A stretch of DNA of 50,465 bases, from positions 1-50,465 of the forward strand of contig CANGIY010000022.1 of NCBI GenBank assembly GCA_947454235.1. Direction: 5' to 3'. The stretch comes from Chitinophagaceae bacterium. Its GTDB lineage: Bacteria > Bacteroidota > Bacteroidia > Chitinophagales > Chitinophagaceae. The stretch's first letter is position 1; the number at the start of each line of letters is the position of its first letter. The position numbers and the translations under genes were made by a program. This document shows, in pieces, positions 42,109 through 50,350 of this stretch. Under the pieces are notes generated by a model. It was not told where the DNA came from. It saw nothing but the letters and a program-made list of their open reading frames with translations, and made no database searches.

Positions 42109-42531
42109 ATGTATATCGCAACTACCCAGATTCGAGTACGCTATGGCGAAACCGACCAAATGGGTTATCTCTATTACGGCAACTATGCACTTTATTATGA
42201 AGTAGGCAGAGCTGAGGCAATCAGAGAATTAGGATTTACTTACCGCGAACTGGAAGAAATGGGTGTTATGATGCCTGTGGTAGATTTGCACGTTCAATAC
42301 TATCGCCCTGCATTGTATGACGACCTGATAACTGTTAAAACAATACTCAAAGAATTGCCCGAATCTTCAAAAATCCAGTTCCATTCTGAACTGTATAACG
42401 AAGCGGGTGTCTTTCTTAATAAAGGAGTAACAACTCTTGTGTTCTACGACCCAAAAGAGAAGAAAAAAGTTGACATGCCCGAAATTCTAAAAAGCAGACT
42501 GGCTCCTTTTTTTGAAGATTCAAACAAATAA
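42109..42531 (+). CDS. 4HBT/YbgC-type acyl-CoA thioesterase
   Basis: A 140-residue hot-dog-fold thioesterase. The family start IRVRYGETDQMGYLYYGNYALYYE holds the YbgC/4-hydroxybenzoyl-CoA thioesterase active-site Asp-x2-Gly (DQMG) and Tyr pair; the next helix GRAEAIRELGFTYREL and strand PVVDLHVQYYRPALYDD are typical. Such enzymes hydrolyse short or medium acyl-CoA and often associate with Tol-Pal in proteobacteria; here the neighbours are an SDR (gap 4 bp) and cinA (gap 9 bp), suggesting one transcript. I start at ATG 42109, since a longer start overlaps the SDR. Confidence 0.88.
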   Translation: MYIATTQIRVRYGETDQMGYLYYGNYALYYEVGRAEAIRELGFTYRELEEMGVMMPVVDLHVQYYRPALYDDLITVKTILKELPESSKIQFHSELYNEAGVFLNKGVTTLVFYDPKEKKKVDMPEILKSRLAPFFEDSNK

Positions 42532-42540
42532 AACAACATC

Positions 42541-43797
42541 ATGAACGCAGTAACCGCTTCAATTGTAACCATCGGCGACGAACTTTTGATTGGGCAAACC
42601 ATCGATACTAATTCAGCATGGATTGCACAACGAATGAACGAGTTGGGTATTTCTATCAATCGCAGAGTAGCTGTTGGCGACACCATTGCCGCAATCACTC
42701 AAGCCTTAGATGAGGAAATGAAGAACTGCGATATTTTGTTTTTAACCGGAGGGTTGGGCCCAACAGCCGACGACATTACCAAGCCGTTGCTTTGCGACTA
42801 TTTTGGAGGAACACTGATTGTCAATCAAGATGTTGTTACACACTTACACGATTTGTTTGCAGCAAGAAAAAGATTCATCACAGCAAGGAATTTGAAACAA
42901 GCGGAAGTGCCTGATGTGTGTGAAGTGCTGTTCAACAAAGCCGGTACTGCTCCGGGTATGTGGTTCGAAAAAAATGGGAAAGTAGTGATTGCACTGCCGG
43001 GTGTGCCGTCAGAAATGAAGCACATCATGTCGGTAGTTGCACTGCCTAAGATTGCGGCTCAGTATACAACCGAAAAGCTGATTCATAAACACATTTTCAC
43101 AGCTGGGGAAGGCGAAAGTATGATTGCCGATAAACTAGAAGAAATTGAAAGTCGACTACCCGAATACATTAAACTAGCATACCTTCCTGATGCTGGCTTT
43201 GTTCGTCTTAGACTGACCGGAAAATCGAAACAGCCAGAATTGCTCGAAACTGAAATCACCTATTTTCAGCGAGAAATTGTACATATTCTTGGCAGTATCG
43301 TCGTCGCAACTGATAGTTTGCCATTGGAGTTTCTTTTGATTCAGGCTCTTGAAGGCACCGGCAAAACCATCTCCACAGCTGAAAGTTGCACCGGTGGCGG
43401 AATTGGCAGTGCTATAACTAATGTACCCGGTTCATCCACTTTTTATATGGGCGGCGTTGTCGCATACTCAAACGAAGTAAAAGAGCATGTATTAGGCGTT
43501 CAAAAGAATACAATAGTAGAGTATGGTGCTGTGAGTGAGCAAACCGTTACTGAAATGGCGATTGGCATTCAGAGCCAGCTTAAAACAAATTATGCAGTTG
43601 CAGTAAGTGGCGTGCTTGGCCCGAACGGAGGTACTGAAAGAGTAAAAGTAGGTACTGTTTGGATGGCTTTTGCCAATGAAACCAATGTAGTTACTAAGGA
43701 ATTCAAATTCCATTACGACAGGGAAAGAAACAAAGACATGGCAATAAAAAATGCCCTGCTCAACCTGTTACGATTGGTGCAGGGCAAGTTGGGATAA
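42541..43797 (+). CDS. cinA: CinA family nicotinamide-nucleotide amidohydrolase
   Basis: A 418-residue two-domain CinA. The N-terminal MoaB/Mog-like domain starts with VTIGDELLIGQTIDTNSAWIA, with FLTGGLGPTADDITKP and ALPGVPSEM; this part hydrolyses ADP-ribose. The C-terminal PncC domain (STAESCTGGGIGSAITNVPGSS, GGVVAYSNEVKEHVLGV, AVSGVLGPNGGTERVKVGTVW) deamidates nicotinamide mononucleotide in NAD recycling. Both domains appear complete and length is normal. It is the last gene of the SDR-thioesterase-cinA run, and its stop is 5 bp from that of the convergent mnmA. Confidence 0.92.
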   Translation: MNAVTASIVTIGDELLIGQTIDTNSAWIAQRMNELGISINRRVAVGDTIAAITQALDEEMKNCDILFLTGGLGPTADDITKPLLCDYFGGTLIVNQDVVTHLHDLFAARKRFITARNLKQAEVPDVCEVLFNKAGTAPGMWFEKNGKVVIALPGVPSEMKHIMSVVALPKIAAQYTTEKLIHKHIFTAGEGESMIADKLEEIESRLPEYIKLAYLPDAGFVRLRLTGKSKQPELLETEITYFQREIVHILGSIVVATDSLPLEFLLIQALEGTGKTISTAESCTGGGIGSAITNVPGSSTFYMGGVVAYSNEVKEHVLGVQKNTIVEYGAVSEQTVTEMAIGIQSQLKTNYAVAVSGVLGPNGGTERVKVGTVWMAFANETNVVTKEFKFHYDRERNKDMAIKNALLNLLRLVQGKLG

Positions 43798-43802
43798 GAA
43801 AA

Positions 43803-44903
43803 TTATGCTAATTGCCTTCTGATAATACCACCGGCAACAACATCGTCGCCTTCATATATCACTGCCGACTGACCGGGTGCAATGCTGCTTACAGTATGCT
43901 CGAAATGAACGTTTAAGTTACCGCCTTCGGCATTTGTAACTGTACTTATGCAACCTGAGTCACGATAACGTATGCGGGTGGTGGCTTCAAAACCATCCTG
44001 AATACCTGAATATTTCACCCAGTTAATGCCCGAAACTTCAAGTGAATTCCCTTCCAGTTCGTGGGCTTCACCAAGAATAACGGTATTGGTTTCAGGAATT
44101 ATTTTTACCACAAAAATAGGTCTGCCCAATGCGATATCTAGCCCTTTGCGCTGACCAATTGTATAAAATGGGTAGCCCCTGTGTTTGCCAACTATCTGAC
44201 CATTTGTGAGTACAAAATTGCCGCCCTCAACCCTTTGCTCCAGTCCGTCAACGTTTCTTTTCAGAAACCCGCGGTAGTCGTTATCCGGTACGAAACAAAT
44301 CTCGAAGCTCTCCGCTTTTTTGCTCAACTCAACATAACCCAGGTCGTGCGCCAATTGACGTACTTCTGTTTTATGCATATCACCTAGTGGATAGATACTT
44401 CTTGAAATGCAGTCCTGCTCAAGCCCCCAAAGCACGTAGCTTTGGTCTTTGGTCAGGTCTTTGGCCTTTGAAAGCACATGCCTGCCATTTTCCTCTCTTA
44501 CTTTTACGTAGTGTCCGGTTGCAATGTAGTCACAACCCAGCGCATTTGCTCTTTTCAGCAATGCTGCCCACTTGATGTGCGTATTACATAACACACAAGG
44601 GTTTGGAGTTCTGCCAGCTAAATACTCATCAATGAAATTATTCACTACAAACTCCCCAAACTCTTCCCTTATATCAAGCACATAGTGGGGGAACCCATGC
44701 TCAACAGCCGCCTGTCGAGCATCGTTAAAACTATCAAGGTTACAACAACCTGTTTCTTTTTTATTACCTCCGGAAGAAGCATAGTCCCAGGTTTTCATGG
44801 TTATACCAACCACTTCATACCCTTGATTGTGCAATATGAGTGCGCTTACGGTGCTGTCAATACCACCGCTCATTGCAACCAATACCTTGCCGTTTCTACT
44901 CAT
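43803..44903 (-). CDS. mnmA: tRNA-specific 2-thiouridylase MnmA
   Basis: A 366-residue enzyme that thiolates U34 of tRNA-Lys, -Glu and -Gln. The PP-loop VLVAMSGGIDSTVSALIL binds ATP. The catalytic cysteines are in GRTPNPCVLCNTHIKW and in EICFVPDNDYRGF, and GVEGGNFVLTNG-like and HRGYPFYTIGQRKGLDI segments are present. The TGCCNLDSFNDAR loop is normal. I start at ATG 44903 because the TACCTTTG element at 44908-44915 lies just upstream, leaving no room for a longer reading. It is convergent with cinA and shares no operon. Confidence 0.95.
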   Translation of the reverse strand: MSRNGKVLVAMSGGIDSTVSALILHNQGYEVVGITMKTWDYASSGGNKKETGCCNLDSFNDARQAAVEHGFPHYVLDIREEFGEFVVNNFIDEYLAGRTPNPCVLCNTHIKWAALLKRANALGCDYIATGHYVKVREENGRHVLSKAKDLTKDQSYVLWGLEQDCISRSIYPLGDMHKTEVRQLAHDLGYVELSKKAESFEICFVPDNDYRGFLKRNVDGLEQRVEGGNFVLTNGQIVGKHRGYPFYTIGQRKGLDIALGRPIFVVKIIPETNTVILGEAHELEGNSLEVSGINWVKYSGIQDGFEATTRIRYRDSGCISTVTNAEGGNLNVHFEHTVSSIAPGQSAVIYEGDDVVAGGIIRRQLA

Positions 44904-44907
44904 GGCG

Positions 44908-44915
44908 CAAAGGTA
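44908..44915 (-). promoter_or_regulatory. -7 element 4 nt from the mnmA ATG (TACCTTTG)
   Basis: Perfect TAnnTTTG on the minus strand, then CGCC, then ATG (44903-44901). Same geometry as recO and the dehydrogenase-like gene. Confidence 0.55.
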
Positions 44916-44963
44916 TGAATTCAATACCAGTCAACGTTATTAAGAAAACGAATATTTGTATTC

Positions 44964-46622
44964 TTACGACGCAAGGTGCTTTCCCGGCATGGCAGCAATA
45001 AGCATTTTTGTATAGTTTTCTTTGGGGTGCTGTAAGATTTCATCGGGCAAGCCTTCTTCTACTATCTTGCCCGCCTGCATCACCAATACCCTATCGCTGA
45101 TGTAATGCACCACATTTAAATCGTGCGAAATAAACAGCATTGATAGCCCTAAATCTTGTTTAAGTTGCTGCAGTAAATTGAGTACTACCGCCTGCACACT
45201 CACATCAAGTGCTGAGACACTTTCGTCACAAATCAGCATTTCAGGTTTAAGTGCAAGTGCTCTTGCAATACCCAATCGTTGCCGCTGCCCGCCCGAAAAC
45301 TCATGCGGATATTTTAATAGTGCCGCTTTGGGCAACTGCACCATTTCCATCAATTCCTCAGCTCGTTGTTGCAATTCATTCCCACCCATCTTAAAATGTA
45401 AAGCAATGACTTCTTTCAGCATGTCATCGACCCTTAGCCGCGGGTTCAATGCCGAATACGGATCCTGAAAAATGTACTGAATTTTCTTTCTGATGGTAGG
45501 TAGTGGTAAATGACAATTGAGTTTTCCATCGTCGTCAATACCAATTGTTCCGCTTGCGATGGGCGTCAAACCCATAATTGCCTTACCTATTGTACTCTTT
45601 CCACATCCACTCTCACCTACCAGCCCAAGAGTCTCAAATTTCCGTATCTGCAACGAAACGTCATCAACTGCTTTCTTATAAATTTCCTTCCCAAAAACGC
45701 CGCTTCTTGATTGATATTCAACTGTTAGGTGACTTACATCTACCATTGTATTTGCGGCAGTGATTGAAATATTTTTTGACTCCTGCCTTGAATTTCTCCC
45801 CGCCAGAATATCATCAACCGTTGGCAACACAAATCCTTTACTTGCTTCATTGGGGCGACAGGCAAAGAGTGCTTTAGTATAATTACTTTCAGGATAGTTT
45901 TTTACAACATCAAACTTGCCATAATCAACAACTTTTCCTTTGTACAATACCAACACCGAATCAGCAATATCACCCGCCAACTCTATATCGTGAGTGATGA
46001 AAATCGTGGCCGTACCACGCTCCACCGCCAGCTTTTTAAGCAACGAAACAATCTCTTTTTGTACGGTTACATCAAGTGCAGTGGTGGGTTCATCAGCGAT
46101 CAACAATTCGGGATTATTACACATTGCCATCGCAATCATCACTCTTTGCTTTTGCCCTCCTGAAAGTTGATGAGGATATTTTTTTATAGTAGTTTCCGGG
46201 TCAGGAAGCAAAACCGCTTTCAACCATTCGAGTGTCTTTTGATGTGCTTCTTTTGCACTTATCTTTTGATGAATTGTAATAGCTTCTGAAATTTGATCTC
46301 CAATAGTCATTACAGGGTTCAGCGCAGTCATTGGCTCCTGAAATATTATCCCAATTCTATTACCCCTGTAATCATTGGCGGTAAATAAATCAATTGCATT
46401 ATCAATACCCAATATACATTCGCCGGTTGCATTCGCTTTATTGGGCAGCAAACCCATTAGTGCATGTGCTGTCAATGACTTACCAGACCCCGACTCTCCC
46501 ACAATCGCCAGCACCTCACCTGATTGAAGAGAAATAGAAACATCATGCACTACATCAGCCTCCTGTCCATCAAAACGAATGGACAAGTGACTTACAGTTA
46601 AAACGTTGTTGTTGTTACCCAT
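44964..46622 (-). CDS. peptide ABC transporter, fused double ATP-binding protein
   Basis: A 552-residue protein with two ABC ATPase domains in tandem, like fused DppD-DppF (GsiA/YejF type). First half: Walker A GESGSGKSLTAHAL, Q-loop, signature LSGGQKQRVMIAMA, Walker B LLIADEPTTALD. Second half: GESGCGKSTIGKAI, signature FSGGQRQRLGIARA, Walker B MLICDESVSALD. The OppF-type C-terminal motif (KIVEEGLPDEIL) follows each ABC domain. It supplies ATP hydrolysis for oligopeptide or nickel import, but its permeases and binding protein are not in the window. Its ATG overlaps the stop of the AMP nucleosidase gene by one base (46622), so the two are coupled. Confidence 0.92.
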   Translation of the reverse strand: MGNNNNVLTVSHLSIRFDGQEADVVHDVSISLQSGEVLAIVGESGSGKSLTAHALMGLLPNKANATGECILGIDNAIDLFTANDYRGNRIGIIFQEPMTALNPVMTIGDQISEAITIHQKISAKEAHQKTLEWLKAVLLPDPETTIKKYPHQLSGGQKQRVMIAMAMCNNPELLIADEPTTALDVTVQKEIVSLLKKLAVERGTATIFITHDIELAGDIADSVLVLYKGKVVDYGKFDVVKNYPESNYTKALFACRPNEASKGFVLPTVDDILAGRNSRQESKNISITAANTMVDVSHLTVEYQSRSGVFGKEIYKKAVDDVSLQIRKFETLGLVGESGCGKSTIGKAIMGLTPIASGTIGIDDDGKLNCHLPLPTIRKKIQYIFQDPYSALNPRLRVDDMLKEVIALHFKMGGNELQQRAEELMEMVQLPKAALLKYPHEFSGGQRQRLGIARALALKPEMLICDESVSALDVSVQAVVLNLLQQLKQDLGLSMLFISHDLNVVHYISDRVLVMQAGKIVEEGLPDEILQHPKENYTKMLIAAMPGKHLAS

Positions 46623-47392
46623 TAAAACTTAAGATGCTTCACAGTAAGCCCGTTATTAATGAGTTGCTTAAGCGAAGCGATACCAATATTCAGGTGATTT
46701 TCTACGTAGTTCTTGGTTACGTTGGTATCGGCCTCAGCGGTCTTTACGCCTTCAGGAATCATTGGCTGGTCACTCACTAAAAGAAGTGCACCTGTAGGTA
46801 TTTTATTGGCAAATCCGGTAATGAAAATGGTAGCAGTCTCCATGTCTATAGCCATTGCCCTCACACGCCTCAGGTATTCTTTGAAATTATCATCATGCTC
46901 CCACACCCTTCTGTTGGTTGTATAAACTGTCCCCGTCCAATAATCACATGCAGAATCGCGAATAGTTGTAGAAATGGCTTTTTGAAGCGCAAATGAAGGC
47001 AGCGCAGGCACTTCAGGTGGAAAATAGTCATTGCTCGTACCATCGCCCCTAATAGCAGCAATGGGTAGAATTAAATCGCCCACTTTATTTTTCTTTTTCA
47101 GTCCGCCGCATTTACCTAAAAATAAAACCGCTTTGGGTGCTATAGCTGAAAGTAAATCCATCATTGTTGCAGCACTGGGGCTACCCATTCCAAAATTGAT
47201 GATCGTGATATCGCCTGCGGTAGCACATTGCATAGGTTTATTCTTACCTACTACCTGCACCTTGTGCATTTTTGCAAATAGCTGTACATAATTACTAAAG
47301 TTACACAACAAGATATACTTCCCAAAGTTCTTTAATTCCTCACCGGTGTACCGTGGCAACCAGTTTTCTACTATCTCCTGCTTCGTTTTCAT
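46622..47392 (-). CDS. amn: AMP nucleosidase (short form)
   Basis: A 256-residue phosphorylase-fold nucleosidase that splits AMP to adenine and ribose 5-phosphate. The core ITIINFGMGSPSAATMMDLL, PKAVLFLGKCGGLKKKNKVGD and LILPIAAIRGDGTSNDYFPP are the short Bacteroidota amn signature, and MAIDMETATIFITGF contains the base-binding Glu. The long N-terminal regulatory domain of the E. coli enzyme is absent, as in related genomes. The product name is secure; whether it prefers AMP over other nucleosides is inferred. The ABC gene begins in its stop codon. A weak -7 like element (TATATTTA) lies just upstream. Confidence 0.88.
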   Translation of the reverse strand: MKTKQEIVENWLPRYTGEELKNFGKYILLCNFSNYVQLFAKMHKVQVVGKNKPMQCATAGDITIINFGMGSPSAATMMDLLSAIAPKAVLFLGKCGGLKKKNKVGDLILPIAAIRGDGTSNDYFPPEVPALPSFALQKAISTTIRDSACDYWTGTVYTTNRRVWEHDDNFKEYLRRVRAMAIDMETATIFITGFANKIPTGALLLVSDQPMIPEGVKTAEADTNVTKNYVENHLNIGIASLKQLINNGLTVKHLKF

Positions 47393-47484
47393 ACACTGAA
47401 TTTGAACATAAATATACCCATCAAACGTATAAACGCTTCTTCATTTGCCTCATTTCGTTCCAAAATCGCAAAATTTAACGTTGA

Positions 47485-47598
47485 ATGAACGACGTTGAAG
47501 TAGCAACCGCAGTATTACTCGAATTTATGAAATTGAATATTCAGTTACCAATTTTAATTTCCCGAACCACATTTTTTCAACACCTTTGCATCTTATAA
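47485..47598 (+). CDS. possible short leader ORF upstream of moaA
   Basis: A 37-codon ORF (MNDVEVATAVLLEF start) ending at a TAA 11 nt before the chosen TTG start of moaA. The amphipathic start looks coding-like, but there is no family match or promoter and the length is short, so chance is likely. Listed only because it nearly fills the moaA leader. Confidence 0.2.
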   Translation: MNDVEVATAVLLEFMKLNIQLPILISRTTFFQHLCIL

Positions 47599-47609
47599 TA
47601 GGTTTCAGC

Positions 47610-48596
47610 TTGTTGAAAGATTCATTTGGAAGGGTTATCAATTATGTGAGAATTGCAGTTACCGACAGGTGCAACCTGCGCTGCTTTTATTGCATGCCCG
47701 AACATGGTAATATTTGGCTCAACAGATCTGACCTGTTATCTTATGAAGAGATTCTGAGGCTTACCAACATACTTGGACGCCTAGGGGTACAAAAGGTAAA
47801 AATTACAGGTGGCGAACCATTTGTGCGCAAAGACCTGATGCCTTTTTTGAGCGAACTGACACAGATACAAGGTATCTCCAATGTAGGCATTACTACCAAC
47901 GGCGTTTTTACTGAACAGCATCTGGATGGCTTGCAAAAAATGGGTATCAACTCCATTAATTTAAGTCTGGATACACTCGATAAAGCCCGCTTTCATGAAA
48001 TAACACTGCGCGATGAGTTTGATGCAGTTTTCAGTACCTACAAAGCGTTGATTGACAAAGACTTCAAGGTGAAAGTGAACTGTGTGGTGATGGAGCAAAA
48101 GAACATTGCAGATATCATTCCGATGGTGGAGTTGACCCGACACTCAAACGTATCAATCAGGTTTATTGAAGAAATGCCGTTTAACGGCGGCAAAGAACAT
48201 TACGAACACCTTGAGTGGAACCATACCAAAATTCTTAAACACATTGAGGATCATTTTGGAGCTGTTACTCCCCTTCCATTTGAACCCTCGTCAACGTCTT
48301 ACAACTTCAAAATAGCGGGTTTTAAAGGCTCGTTTGGGATTATTGCTGCATATAGCCGCACATTTTGTGGCACCTGTAACCGAATCAGGATTACCCCGCA
48401 AGGACAGTTAAAAACCTGCCTGTACGACTCTGGGGCACTAGACGTGCGTGCGCTTTTGCGTGATGGCTCTACCGATGAAATTATATCCATTGCCATTCAG
48501 CAGGCAGTAGGTAAAAAAGCAAAAGATGGCATAGTAGCTGAAAACACTCGCCACAACCACCCCGTTCACGAAAGCATGGCTACGATAGGAGGCTAA
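47610..48596 (+). CDS. moaA: GTP 3',8-cyclase MoaA
   Basis: A 328-residue radical SAM enzyme that turns GTP into the precursor of the molybdenum cofactor. The N-terminal cluster is in DRCNLRCFYCMPEHG (C-x3-C-x2-C), with ITGGEPFVRKDL; the second C-terminal [4Fe-4S] cluster is CGTCNRIRITPQGQLKTC. The protein ends ...TIGG, the conserved Gly-Gly tail needed for activity. I start at TTG 47610 (MLKDSFGR), which matches family starts; the TTG at 47586 is part of a near -7 element (CACCTTTG 47581-47588) and is unlikely. Other moa genes are not in the window. Its stop codon abuts that of the convergent amidohydrolase gene. Confidence 0.93.
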   Translation: MLKDSFGRVINYVRIAVTDRCNLRCFYCMPEHGNIWLNRSDLLSYEEILRLTNILGRLGVQKVKITGGEPFVRKDLMPFLSELTQIQGISNVGITTNGVFTEQHLDGLQKMGINSINLSLDTLDKARFHEITLRDEFDAVFSTYKALIDKDFKVKVNCVVMEQKNIADIIPMVELTRHSNVSIRFIEEMPFNGGKEHYEHLEWNHTKILKHIEDHFGAVTPLPFEPSSTSYNFKIAGFKGSFGIIAAYSRTFCGTCNRIRITPQGQLKTCLYDSGALDVRALLRDGSTDEIISIAIQQAVGKKAKDGIVAENTRHNHPVHESMATIGG

Positions 48597-49757
48597 TTAT
48601 GCCAAAATCTCCTTTAAACCCAGCTTTCCACCTTCATAGTCAAGCAAGTTTATGCCAGGCGTTTTACCCACCTCAAAAGAACCCATTTGTTGATCCATTT
48701 TTAAAGCACAGGCACCATTATAAGTAGCCCATGTAATAACGTGCTCCAAAGCAACACCATCGCCCATCGCCAGCAATGTGTTCATCTCTTCAATAATAGA
48801 AAGGCTATCGTTAGAAGCTAGGCTGTCTGTACCCAAACACAGCCGCACATTCATAGCTTGGAACATTTCAACAGGAGGAAGCCTATTTTCAATATATAAG
48901 TTGGCATTCGGGCAAAGGCAGAACGTAAAATCGATATTTCTCGATTGCAGGTATTCAATGTCTTCCCTGGCTGAAAAAGTGTTGTGTACGAAAATGTAAC
49001 TGTGCTGTGTAGTGAAATACTCCATGTAAGTCGTCAGAGATGTCTTCCCTGACGCAACAAATGAACTATGATCAATATTAAATCCATTCAGCAAATCGAG
49101 CACTGCGCCCGTTTTATCTATGTAAAAACTATTTTCAGCGGCACTTTCCTGGTTATGAATACTGATGACCGAACCCGGCAAAGCCTTATCTATTAACTGA
49201 AATAGTGCCGGACTTACAGAATATGGCGCATGTGGCACCAACGACTGTTGCAATAAGCCGCTTTCCGGCAACTGTTGTGCGAATACCTGATAGTTGGCGA
49301 AGGAATTATGAAATGCTTTTTCAGCAAATGCAGGATTAAAACCAATACACTCTACAAACGTATGGAAGCGCATATCCTCAGCTCCCCTTTGCGGCAGCGT
49401 ATCGGTGGTATTGGAAATATCACCCACTGCCACCACACCATTTTGTTTCATAGCAACAAATGCATGTTGCAAAGCGTGTTCTTTTTGTTCGGCTGTCCAG
49501 TTGTTTCTATTAAAGGTCACTTGTTGCAGAAAAGGGATTAGCCCGGTACCCTTGGATATAGCACCCTTCATGTGGCTCAGTTCCAGGTGGCAATGCGCAT
49601 TTACAAAACCAGGAACCAGAATGCCATCATAAAATAAAGTGTCGGCAGTTGGGGCATCGAGTATTGACACTACGGTGCCGGCAGCATCTACCTCCAGAGT
49701 GGTTCCTTGCGGCATAAAACTGTGACCATTGTGTACCTTGTTTGCAGTTAAAAACAT
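48597..49757 (-). CDS. amidohydrolase family protein (metal-dependent deaminase)
   Basis: A 386-residue cytosine/purine-deaminase-like amidohydrolase. The metal site is GFVNAHCHLELSHMKG (H-x-H), VPHAPYSVSP (His), SIHNQES and CLGTDSLASND (Asp). The strands after DNANLYIE-type region CPNANLYI fit the ATZ/TRZ/SsnA branch. It resembles aminofutalosine deaminase-like proteins of this branch, but I would not name the substrate. The start at ATG 49757 is set by the family; the reading frame happens to stay open upstream through two tRNA genes, which is accidental. It ends at the back-to-back stop codons with moaA. Cytoplasmic. Confidence 0.85.
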   Translation of the reverse strand: MFLTANKVHNGHSFMPQGTTLEVDAAGTVVSILDAPTADTLFYDGILVPGFVNAHCHLELSHMKGAISKGTGLIPFLQQVTFNRNNWTAEQKEHALQHAFVAMKQNGVVAVGDISNTTDTLPQRGAEDMRFHTFVECIGFNPAFAEKAFHNSFANYQVFAQQLPESGLLQQSLVPHAPYSVSPALFQLIDKALPGSVISIHNQESAAENSFYIDKTGAVLDLLNGFNIDHSSFVASGKTSLTTYMEYFTTQHSYIFVHNTFSAREDIEYLQSRNIDFTFCLCPNANLYIENRLPPVEMFQAMNVRLCLGTDSLASNDSLSIIEEMNTLLAMGDGVALEHVITWATYNGACALKMDQQMGSFEVGKTPGINLLDYEGGKLGLKEILA

Positions 49758-49885
49758 GGGGTGAATTTGGCTGTAAAGTTCGTCAAATAATGGATTCACA
49801 ATACAGGCTGAAACCCTTTGTAGGTATACAACACATGGAAATAAAAAATTTTCGAAAAAAATGTTTTTTATTTCAAAACCTTTAC

Positions 49886-49893
49886 TACCTTTG
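49886..49893 (+). promoter_or_regulatory. -7 promoter element (TACCTTTG) for tRNA genes
   Basis: Perfect TAnnTTTG 38 nt before tRNA-Gly. It fits a tRNA promoter with a ~33-nt 5' leader. Confidence 0.6.
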
Positions 49894-49931
49894 CAATCCC
49901 AAACGGGAACAACGGTCTTAAAAAAACAAAT

Positions 49932-50004
49932 GCGGAAGTAGCTCAGTTGGTAGAGCACAACCTTGCCAAGGTTGGGGTCGCGGGTTCGAGTCTCGTCTTC
50001 CGCT
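49932..50004 (+). tRNA. tRNA-Gly (GCC)
   Basis: A 73-nt cloverleaf. Acceptor GCGGAAG pairs with CTTCCGC; the anticodon stem is CAACC/GGTTG with loop TTGCCAA, giving anticodon GCC (49965-49967), reading GGC and GGU. The T-arm GGGTTCGAGTC is present. CCA is not encoded. Followed 3 nt later by a strong terminator. Confidence 0.95.
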
Positions 50005-50006
50005 CG

Positions 50007-50042
50007 AAAAATTCCAAATCTTCGGGTTTGGAATTTTTTTTT
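50007..50042 (+). terminator. terminator with UUCG loop between two tRNAs
   Basis: 14-bp stem (50007-50020 with 50025-50038; one T-G) closed by TTCG, then a T run. It should end the tRNA-Gly transcript before tRNA-Leu, for which no own promoter is visible. Confidence 0.85.
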
Positions 50043-50074
50043 GTTCTGTCGTATCGAAACGGCAGTTAACAAGG

Positions 50075-50160
50075 GCCTTGGTGGCGGAACAGGTAGACGC
50101 GCAGGACTTAAAATCCTGTTTGCTGTAAGGCGAGTACGGGTTCGATTCCCGTCTGAGGCA
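50075..50160 (+). tRNA. tRNA-Leu (UAA)
   Basis: An 86-nt class II tRNA with a long variable arm. Acceptor GCCTTGG pairs with CTGAGGC (two wobbles); anticodon stem CAGGA/TCCTG with loop CTTAAAA gives anticodon UAA (50109-50111). The T-arm GGGTTCGATTCCC is normal. CCA not encoded. Confidence 0.93.
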
Positions 50161-50171
50161 CAAAAAAGAGG

Positions 50172-50209
50172 GCGGAGAAACAGAGCTAGAGCGGTTTCTC
50201 CGCTTTTTT
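50172..50209 (+). terminator. intrinsic terminator after tRNA-Leu
   Basis: 10-bp stem GCGGAGAAAC / GTTTCTCCGC (50172-50181 and 50194-50203), then TTTTTT. Ends the tRNA region. Confidence 0.85.
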
Positions 50210-50350
50210 GTTTTAACACTTCGCACTCGCTCCCAGACCCGCTCCCAAGCATAGCGCCGCTCCCCTTCAAAAGAAATTTTTCTACCTTAGCTAATTAGGT
50301 TTAAAGGACAAAAAACGGATCATGCTCAAAAGTTGTGGGGAAAGAAAAAA

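Noticed and set aside
49758-50270. Upstream extension of the amidohydrolase frame by 170 codons
   Set aside because: It runs antisense through both tRNA genes and their terminators and adds no family sequence; the conserved start is at 49757.
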